A stretch of DNA of 5,241 nucleotides from Candidatus Jordarchaeia archaeon (GTDB taxonomy: Archaea > Asgardarchaeota > Jordiarchaeia > Jordiarchaeales > Freyrarchaeaceae): contig JAHAWR010000001.1 in NCBI GenBank assembly GCA_018383835.1, forward strand, positions 19,407 through 24,647, in the 5' to 3' direction. The position numbers were made by a program, and so were the translations under genes. A model generated the notes under the pieces. The model saw only the letters and a program-made list of their open reading frames with translations, had not been told where the DNA came from and made no database searches. Below are positions 1 to 4,493 of this stretch, in pieces. The stretch's first letter is position 1. Every line of letters starts with the position of its first letter.

Positions 1-1298
1 ACGTCGGCCTTCCTTTCAGCCATGAGGTCCCCAACTAGCATGCGCTTAACTTCCCTAACAGGCATTCCACTATACTTGCCTGTGTTCTCCTTAAGCACAC
101 CTTTATGGAACTCTTTCCTGTAGATTTCCTTAGTAAGCTCCTCCAGCCTTGGGTCAAGCTGGCTCATCACTCCTGCACTATCAACTGCTTCCACTGCTGG
201 GTGTTCACCTAAACCCTCGGTTCTTATCAGACTTATTGGTTTCAGTTTTTTAATCACATCTATGGGAACGCCATATTTTTCGAGGAGCGACGGATCAGAC
301 CTTAACTCTTTGATCGCAGCCCAGTCATATGGGGCATGACTAGGAACACTCATGACCACTCCCGAAGCGTTATTAGGATCAACAAATGATGCTGGTAGGA
401 TAGGCACAGAATCACCCAAAACAACGTTCTTGGAAAGTCTACCTACGAGGGAACTGCCCTTAAATGTTTCAAGAACCTCAACATACTTCCCCTGCGCCCT
501 AAGCTTAGGCACGGCAGCCTCACTCACAATCCAAAACTCGTTGTTGCACCTAGCTCGCACATAGGTCGCATCAGGGTTAACCCACATGTTCGTTACGCCA
601 AACACCGTTTCAGGCCTCAACGTTGCCGCCATCAGGAAGGCACCATCTAGCTCGAACTTCAATAAGATAAACTCGACATAAGAAACGCCTTCACCGACGA
701 GGCGGTCATGGTCACCCGTCGGACTTTCACAGCTGGGACACCAGATAACCGGATGCGTCCCTAAAGTAACATACCCCAAATCCTTTAGCCTGAGATACTG
801 CCACTCGATAAAACGATTATAACAAGGGTCTATTGTTGTAAATTGGCGGCGCCAATCAACGGAGAAACCAATCCGCGTAACATCTTCTATTACCTCGTAG
901 CGATAATACTCAACAATGTAGCGCGGGTCCTTAAACTTTTCAACTTCCTCTTCAGGCACGCCACCCTTTACTAAGATTCTAACCTGATCCTTGTCGCCTT
1001 TACGGATTCTTTCAGCAACACCAACTATAGGCTCGCCTGTAGCATGAAACGCAAACGGGAAAAGGACATTAAAACCCTGCATTCTTTTAACTCGCGCATA
1101 GATGTCAGCCTTTAAACAAGTGAAGGCGTGCCCCAAGTGGAGGCGGCCATTGAGATACGGATAAGGAAAAGTTATGAGTAATCCCTTTGCCTTTTTCCCG
1201 GTTCTTTTGTCCTTTGTCGGTGGATCAGCTTCAAATATTTTGGATTCAGCCCAGCGCTTTTGCCATTTTTCTTCGATAAGTTTCCAATCGATTACCAT
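1..1298 (-). CDS. leuS: Leucyl-tRNA synthetase, archaeal/eukaryotic type (N-terminal part, cut by window edge)
   Basis: This cytosolic class I aminoacyl-tRNA synthetase charges tRNA-Leu with leucine. The reading frame runs uninterrupted for 432 codons from an ATG at 1298-1296 to the window edge, about 45% of the usual archaeal length of roughly 950 residues. The N-terminus has the Rossmann entry PYPYLNG followed by the class I signature HLGH at residues 53-56. A zinc-type WCPSC lies at about 186-190. The CP1 editing domain follows, with TLRPETVFG and then GVVMSVPSHAPYD, where Asp325 matches the conserved editing-pocket aspartate. These motifs fit the archaeal/eukaryotic LeuRS rather than the bacterial one or IleRS/ValRS. 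The KMSKS region lies outside the window. The start is supported by a GAGAGAGGTG ribosome binding site 8 nt upstream. All tryptophans are TGG and there is no in-frame TGA, so UGA is not reassigned generally. The gene diverges from the redox cluster and is probably unrelated to it. Confidence 0.96.
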   Translation of the reverse strand, partial: MVIDWKLIEEKWQKRWAESKIFEADPPTKDKRTGKKAKGLLITFPYPYLNGRLHLGHAFTCLKADIYARVKRMQGFNVLFPFAFHATGEPIVGVAERIRKGDKDQVRILVKGGVPEEEVEKFKDPRYIVEYYRYEVIEDVTRIGFSVDWRRQFTTIDPCYNRFIEWQYLRLKDLGYVTLGTHPVIWCPSCESPTGDHDRLVGEGVSYVEFILLKFELDGAFLMAATLRPETVFGVTNMWVNPDATYVRARCNNEFWIVSEAAVPKLRAQGKYVEVLETFKGSSLVGRLSKNVVLGDSVPILPASFVDPNNASGVVMSVPSHAPYDWAAIKELRSDPSLLEKYGVPIDVIKKLKPISLIRTEGLGEHPAVEAVDSAGVMSQLDPRLEELTKEIYRKEFHKGVLKENTGKYSGMPVREVKRMLVGDLMAERKAD

Positions 1299-1306
1299 AA
1301 CTATGG

Positions 1307-1316
1307 CACCTCTCTC
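1307..1316 (-). promoter_or_regulatory. leuS ribosome binding site
   Basis: On the minus strand GAGAGAGGTG ends 8 nt before the leuS ATG. GAGGTG is complementary to the archaeal 16S rRNA 3' end (anti-SD CACCTC), which fixes the start codon. Confidence 0.75.
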
Positions 1317-1344
1317 GAAGGGCTATTAAAGAGTAAAAGGGTTA

Positions 1345-1361
1345 GATAAATAAGCATTTTC
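1345..1361 (-). promoter_or_regulatory. Probable leuS promoter (BRE/TATA box)
   Basis: The minus strand reads GAAAATG followed by CTTATTTATC, a purine-rich BRE-like segment next to an AT-rich archaeal TATA box. The box (1345-1354) is about 47-56 nt upstream of the leuS start. A transcription start about 25 nt downstream would give a leader of some 20-30 nt that still includes the ribosome binding site. This is inferred from position and composition only. Confidence 0.45.
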
Positions 1362-1392
1362 ACTAGCTAAATGTTAAAAATCAATTTTCGCC

Positions 1393-1427
1393 GCCCCAAG
1401 GGCACAGTCTTCCAAAGGGGCTTTTTT
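1393..1427 (+). terminator. Hairpin with T6 tail in the divergent intergenic region
   Basis: GCCCC (1393-1397) pairs with GGGGC (1417-1421). GGG (1400-1402) can add pairs with TCC (1411-1413), and six T residues follow at 1422-1427. This is the shape of an intrinsic terminator on the plus strand. No plus-strand gene precedes it in this intergenic region, so it could stop antisense transcription through leuS, end a small unseen RNA, or be chance. No tRNA fold or C/D-box motif was seen around it. Confidence 0.4.
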
Positions 1428-1455
1428 CTTCGACGATTTAACATTGCTAAGATAA

Positions 1456-1470
1456 GGAAAAGCTTTTTAG
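1456..1470 (+). promoter_or_regulatory. Probable promoter of the small ORF-hdrA unit (BRE/TATA box)
   Basis: GGAAAAG followed by CTTTTTAG resembles an archaeal BRE plus TATA box. Transcription starting about 25 nt downstream (around 1492-1497) would give a leader of some 32-37 nt before the ATG at 1529 and would include the AGGTG ribosome binding site. No other convincing promoter is visible before hdrA, so it probably serves both genes. Confidence 0.45.
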
Positions 1471-1528
1471 TGGCTCAAATTCGATAGTCTCACGGGAAGG
1501 CTCCCACCGTATACCCCAGGTGTTTGAT

Positions 1529-1723
1529 ATGGTTAGAGTTAAACTTTCAGAAGAAGAGAGAGCCATCGTTAAGGAAGTAATGGACGAACTAGGGATAAGC
1601 GGTGGAAGAGTCAAAATGCTCGTTGAAGCCGTGGGAGTTAGGACAGGCTTTGATAAAAGAAGAATGCGAGTAGCGGTCAAGCGCGCACTAGTTGGGGGAG
1701 AGCCCATCGTTAAGAAGAAATGA
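1529..1723 (+). CDS. Small basic protein of unknown function (64 aa)
   Basis: I do not recognise this family. The frame encodes 64 residues, rich in Lys and Arg, with a charged helix-like start (KLSEEERAIVKEVMDELG), a middle containing LVEAVGVRTGFDKRR and a basic end in VKKK. It has no cysteines, signal peptide or membrane segment. The small, basic, helical character would suit a nucleic-acid-binding or regulatory protein, but that is only a guess. ATG 1529 is preferred because AGGTG (1518-1522) lies 6 nt before it. The in-frame GTG at 1520 would overlap that site. The gene ends 33 nt before the hdrA start and has a plausible promoter upstream, so it is probably the first gene of an hdrA transcript. 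Its stop is TGA, with a second in-frame stop (TAA) at 1733-1735, so UGA readthrough would add only four residues. Confidence 0.55.
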   Translation: MVRVKLSEEERAIVKEVMDELGISGGRVKMLVEAVGVRTGFDKRRMRVAVKRALVGGEPIVKKK

Positions 1724-1740
1724 GAAAAGAAATAAGCTCT

Positions 1741-1747
1741 GGAGGTG
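1741..1747 (+). promoter_or_regulatory. hdrA ribosome binding site, decides the GTG start
   Basis: GGAGGTG is a full match to the archaeal anti-SD and lies 9 nt before GTG 1757. The alternative in-frame GTG at 1745 is part of this motif, and a TAA at 1733-1735 closes the frame upstream, so GTG 1757 is the best start. Confidence 0.75.
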
Positions 1748-1756
1748 GTTGAAAAA

Positions 1757-3727
1757 GTGGTTGAAAAGGAGAGAAAGATAGAGGAGCCGGTCATTGGCGT
1801 CTATGTGTGCAAGTGAGGCGTCAACATCGGAGGAATCATAGACACAGAGGCTGTGGCAGAATATGCAAGCAAGTTGCCAAACGTTAAAGTAGCGAAGACA
1901 TACTCCTTCTTTTGCTCTGACCCAGGACAGAAAATGATAAAGGAGGACATTGAAACGCATGGTATTAACAGGGTTGTTGTTGCAGCGTGCACACCTAAAA
2001 TACACGAGCCAACCTATAGGGCTCTGTTACAGTCGGCGGGGCTGAGCCCCTACTACCTCGAAATGGTTAATTTAAGAGAACATTGCTCTTGGGTTCACAT
2101 GACAGACCCGCAGGCGGCAACTGAGAAGGCTAAGAAGCTAGTGGCTGCAGGTGTAGCGAGGGCCAGGCTACTTGAGGACGTACCCCAGAAAAGGCTGCCC
2201 GTCGAGCCAGCTGTCATGGTTATTGGTGGAGGCATTGCTGGGATAAGTGCTGCTCTAAGCGTGGCGAACCATGGAATAAAGGTTTACCTTGTGGAAAAGG
2301 AGGCAACTATTGGTGGGCTGGCGGTCCGCCTAGACAGGACTTTTCCGACGGACGACTGCGCTATCTGAATATTGGCGCCAAAAATGGTCGAGGCCGCCAA
2401 GCACCCAAACATCGAGATACTCTCATATACAGAAGTATTGGACGTGAAGGGAGTTCCAGGATCCTATAAGGTAAAGCTTCTCAAAAAGCCGAGGTACGTG
2501 AACGAGAAAAAGTGCACCGGGTGCGGTAGCTGCACAGAGGTGTGCCCTGTAGCAGTACCCGACGAGTTTAACTGTGGACTAGGGTATAGGAAGGCGATTT
2601 ACATACCTTTCCCCCAAGCCGTACCAAAGGTTGCCCTAATATCCATGGATGACTGTATACAGTGTAAGTCCTGTGAGAAAGAATGCAAGGCGGGAGCGAT
2701 AGACTACGAGCAAAAACCAACGGAAATAGAGCTGACTGTTGGAAGCATAATCGTCGCGACTGGATTCGAAATATATGATATAGCCAAGTACGGCGACTAT
2801 GGTTATGGGCGATTCGAGAACGTCATAACCCAAATAGAGCTGGAGAGAATGCTGAGCCCCACTGGACCTACTGGAGGGGAGCTCGTCAGGGTCTCAGATG
2901 GAAAGCACCCGAAGCGCGTAGCCATGATACAATGTGTCGGATCCAGGGATGTGAAGAGAAACCCCTATTGCTCGGAGGTCTGCTGCATGGTTGCCGTTAA
3001 AAACGCCAAGATAATAAAGCAGGAAAGCCCTGACACCGAGGTCATCATCTTCTACATGGATATCAGGGGAATAGATGAAGGACATGAAGAATATTACCTA
3101 GCGACCCGCGAGTACGGTGTAGTTTTTGTGAGAGGAAGGGTGGCTGAGGTCATAGAGGATCCAGAAACCAAGAACCTTAGGCTTCTCGTCGAGAACACAC
3201 TCACAGGAGAACTGCTGGAGACAGAAGCTGACTTGTTAGTACTCTCAGCCGCAGTAGTGCCCTCTGAAGGAACAAATAAAATAGCACAGATCCTAGGGCT
3301 CAACAAGAGGCCAAGCGGTTTCTTAGCACCACAGCATGTGGCACTAAACCCGCAGGAAACTAAAAACCCAGGAATATACATCTGCGGTGCCGCGTTAGGA
3401 CCAAAGAACATACCCTACGCTGTTTCAAGCGCCAGAGCTGCAGCAGCGGCAGCCGCTGCGTGGACGCTTTCAGGAGAAGTTGCCGTAGAAATGATGACTC
3501 CAGAAGTGAACGAAGAACTCTGCGTGGGTTGCAGAAGGTGTGAGAGAACATGTCCCTTCGGAGCGATAAAGGTCATGGATGGAAAAGCCATAGTTAGCGA
3601 GGTACAGTGTAAAGGGTGCGGTTCATGCGTCGCTTCATGCCCAGCTCACGCATTAGACATGCGCTACTATAGGGACAAGCAAATCATAGAGGAGATAAAG
3701 GCAGCAGTCAGAACACGCCAAACTTAA
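1757..3727 (+). CDS. hdrA: Selenocysteine-containing CoB-CoM heterodisulfide reductase subunit A (HdrA), two Sec residues
   Basis: HdrA is the cytoplasmic FAD/iron-sulfur subunit at which Hdr-type complexes bifurcate electrons. The gene reads as one 656-residue frame, the usual HdrA length, if the TGAs at 1814 and 2366 are Sec. Domains in order: an N-terminal HdrA domain with CKUGVNIGG (Sec20), where cysteine relatives have a CxCGxNI-type motif, then CSDPGQ and VVVAACTPKIHEPT; a thioredoxin-reductase-like FAD domain with GGGIAG at about 157 and FPTDDCAIUIL (Sec204), normally CAAC; an inserted ferredoxin region with CTGCGSC from Cys253 and CIQCKSC from Cys300; and a C-terminal two-[4Fe-4S] ferredoxin with CVGCRRC from Cys589 and CKGCGSC from Cys618. 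Similarity continues straight across both TGAs, which argues against a pseudogene. A SECIS-like hairpin begins 7 nt after the stop codon. Partners are probably the VhuD and FrhB-like proteins downstream. No methanogen-specific role can be assumed, since HdrA also serves non-methanogens. Confidence 0.94.
1814..1816 (+). other. UGA read as selenocysteine, HdrA Sec20
   Basis: This TGA lies within C-K-TGA-G-V-N-I-G-G. HdrA proteins normally have cysteine here, near the N-terminus in the CxCG.NI motif tied to the N-terminal iron-sulfur cluster. The frame is open upstream to the ribosome binding site and downstream to the next TGA. Confidence 0.88.
2366..2368 (+). other. UGA read as selenocysteine, HdrA Sec204
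   Basis: This TGA lies within D-D-C-A-I-TGA-I-L-A-P-K-M. HdrA normally has CAAC followed by ILxPKM, so Sec replaces the second cysteine of the CxxC motif in the FAD domain. HdrA similarity continues without a gap on both sides. Confidence 0.93.
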
Positions 3728-3733
3728 GGGTCT

Positions 3734-3781
3734 TAGCCGATGAGCATGCTGGCGAAAGCCTTTAGGCCAGCATGGAAGGCT
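3734..3781 (+). promoter_or_regulatory. SECIS element 1 (hdrA 3'UTR), eukaryote-like
   Basis: The basal stem pairs AGCC (3735-3738) with GGCT (3778-3781). An internal loop follows with ATGA (3740-3743) on the 5' side and GAA (3775-3777) on the 3' side, able to form tandem G.A pairs. The apical stem CATGCTGGC (3745-3753) pairs perfectly over nine base pairs with GCCAGCATG (3766-3774). The 12-nt apical loop is GAAAGCCTTTAG. ATGA is separated from the loop AAA (3755-3757) by 11 nt, the geometry known for eukaryotic SECIS (AUGA/GA quartet, unpaired AA). The element follows the hdrA stop, as expected for archaeal and eukaryotic SECIS. It would serve both hdrA UGAs. Confidence 0.82.
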
Positions 3782-3797
3782 CTGGCTAGCGGCCAGA
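3781..3797 (+). repeat. Short hairpin immediately 3' of SECIS 1
   Basis: TCTGGC (3781-3786) pairs perfectly with GCCAGA (3792-3797) around the 5-nt loop TAGCG. It overlaps the last base of the SECIS basal stem. No T-tract follows, so it is not a standard intrinsic terminator. A comparable hairpin follows SECIS 2. Confidence 0.5.
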
Positions 3798-3845
3798 TGG
3801 ACCCAACACCTTTCTCATTCTTCACCTATTGGATGTGGGCTGAGA

Positions 3846-3860
3846 GTAAATGTTTTATAA
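3846..3860 (+). promoter_or_regulatory. Probable vhuD promoter (BRE/TATA box)
   Basis: GTAAATG is followed by TTTTATAA, close to the archaeal TATA consensus. A start about 25 nt further on falls near 3880, just before the GAGGTG at 3883-3888, giving a leader of about 17 nt. A second AT-rich stretch, CTATTTAAAA (3864-3873), is an alternative. If real, vhuD can be transcribed separately from hdrA, with its own SECIS. Confidence 0.5.
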
Positions 3861-3882
3861 TACCTATTTAAAACAGTCCACC

Positions 3883-3888
3883 GAGGTG
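3883..3888 (+). promoter_or_regulatory. vhuD ribosome binding site
   Basis: GAGGTG lies 8 nt before ATG 3897 and selects that start. Without it the gene could be mis-started at an internal ATG downstream of the first Sec codon. Confidence 0.7.
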
Positions 3889-3896
3889 TTGTTGGC

Positions 3897-4310
3897 ATGC
3901 CCACGCCACGTTTCAACATAATATCTTTCTGCTGTTGGAAGTGAGGCTACGGCGCCAGCGACCTAACAGGAGTTTCTAGAGTGCAATACGACCCTTCGGT
4001 GATGATAGTGAGAGTTAAGTGCACTGGCAGGGTTGACGTCAAACATATCCTAGAAGCGATAAGGCAGGGCGCTGACGGCGTTATGGTCGTCGGTTGACAC
4101 CCCGGTGAGTGTGACTTCGGGGATGGCAATATGAAGGCGCGACGGCGAGTGGAGTTCGCAAAGAAGGTGCTCGACAAGGTTGGCTTAGGAGGAGACAGAG
4201 TCAACATGTATAATGTTTCAGCTGCTGAGGTCGGCAGGTTCAGGGACGCCATAATGGACATGGTTGAAAAACTTGAGAAGCTCGGTCCAAACCCGCTGAG
4301 GGGCGGGTAG
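3897..4310 (+). CDS. vhuD: Selenocysteine-containing MvhD/VhuD-type [2Fe-2S] electron-transfer subunit, two Sec residues
   Basis: MvhD/VhuD is the small iron-sulfur protein that carries electrons from an F420-non-reducing hydrogenase (or formate dehydrogenase) to HdrA. Read through TGAs at 3942 and 4095, the gene gives 137 residues, close to the family length of about 140. The N-terminus FCCWKUGYGASDLTGVSR (Sec16) matches the family motif FCCxxCxYxGADLAG. RVKCTGRVD (Cys42) matches the conserved C-S/T-GRVD. ADGVMVVGUHPGEC (Sec67, Cys72) matches GCHPGDC. Two of the conserved cysteines are therefore Sec, with Cys12, Cys13, Cys42 and Cys72 retained. The C-terminal half (MKARRRVEFAKKVL, VNMYNVSAAE) is also typical. 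There is no membrane segment or signal peptide. The gene follows hdrA by 169 nt, has its own promoter and ribosome binding site, and is followed by its own SECIS. Only some family members carry Sec. Confidence 0.93.
3942..3944 (+). other. UGA read as selenocysteine, VhuD Sec16
   Basis: This TGA lies within F-C-C-W-K-TGA-G-Y-G-A. It takes the place of the third cysteine of the family CCxxC motif, a likely iron-sulfur ligand or redox residue. Confidence 0.9.
4095..4097 (+). other. UGA read as selenocysteine, VhuD Sec67
   Basis: This TGA lies within V-V-G-TGA-H-P-G-E-C. It replaces the first cysteine of the family GCHPGDC motif, and the second cysteine (Cys72) is kept. Confidence 0.93.
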
Positions 4311-4337
4311 TTGTGTCAATAAGCGATAATTTGATTT

Positions 4338-4383
4338 GGGATGAGCCTCAAGCCGAAAGTGACATGCTTGAGGTGACTGGCCC
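4338..4383 (+). promoter_or_regulatory. SECIS element 2 (vhuD 3'UTR), eukaryote-like
   Basis: ATGA (4341-4344) faces TGAC (4374-4377), matching the eukaryotic AUGA/UGAN quartet. The apical stem CCTCAAGC (4346-4353) pairs perfectly over eight base pairs with GCTTGAGG (4366-4373), and G4345.T4374 can add a wobble. The 12-nt loop is CGAAAGTGACAT. The distance from ATGA to AAA (4356-4358) is 11 nt, the same as in SECIS 1. The basal stem is the weakest part: GGG (4338-4340) can pair with CCC (4381-4383) only across unpaired TGG. The core lies 30 nt after the vhuD stop and would serve both vhuD UGAs. Confidence 0.84.
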
Positions 4384-4399
4384 TCGTAAGCGGTGGGCC
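4379..4399 (+). repeat. Short hairpin immediately 3' of SECIS 2
   Basis: GGCCC (4379-4383) pairs perfectly with GGGCC (4395-4399) around the 11-nt loop TCGTAAGCGGT. CCC at 4381-4383 is also the only visible partner for the SECIS 2 basal stem, so the two pairings exclude each other. No T-tract follows. It could be a terminator, a 3' end protector or a modulator of the SECIS. Confidence 0.5.
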
Positions 4400-4479
4400 A
4401 ACAAAATAGAATTGTCTTCATTGGAGAGTTAGTGGATGAGTGAATAGGATTGATGCGTTACAGTTTGTTCTTTGATGAC

Positions 4480-4487
4480 GGAGGGTG
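4480..4487 (+). promoter_or_regulatory. Ribosome binding site of the FrhB-like gene, decides the TTG start
   Basis: GGAGGGTG contains GGAGG 9 nt before TTG 4494. An in-frame TGA at 4476-4478 closes the frame upstream. The only other candidate, GTG 4485, lies inside this motif and has no site of its own. No clear TATA box was found between SECIS 2 and this gene (4400-4479), so it may be co-transcribed with vhuD. Confidence 0.55.
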
Positions 4488-4493
4488 CCTGGA

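Noticed and set aside
352..564. 70-codon plus-strand ORF opposite leuS
   Set aside because: It lies within the leuS editing domain on the other strand, with no recognisable protein features or ribosome binding site.
3430..3462. Alanine-rich run near the end of the HdrA FAD domain as a possible repeat expansion
   Set aside because: HdrA proteins are normally alanine-rich in this helix, and the codons used are mixed, so it is not a simple-sequence expansion.
2372..3727. A separate HdrA-like protein starting at TTG 2372
   Set aside because: It would begin in the middle of the FAD domain just after the CAIU motif, with no ribosome binding site. It is the downstream part of the Sec-containing hdrA.
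3740..3870. 43-codon ORF starting at the ATG of SECIS 1 (begins MSMLAKAF)
   Set aside because: It lies on top of the SECIS hairpin and the vhuD promoter, has no ribosome binding site and no recognisable motif, so it is best read as chance.
3947..4261. Minus-strand ORF of 104 codons across vhuD
   Set aside because: It is an antisense shadow of vhuD. The sense frame has clear family motifs and the antisense product has none.
1757..4310. UGA codons as evidence of pseudogenes or frameshift damage in hdrA and vhuD
   Set aside because: All four TGAs fall on conserved cysteine positions, protein similarity runs unbroken on both sides, and each gene has a SECIS-like hairpin just after its stop.
4400..4479. 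Possible promoter or small gene between SECIS 2 and the FrhB-like gene
   Set aside because: No convincing TATA box, tRNA fold or supported ORF was found, only short frames without ribosome binding sites.
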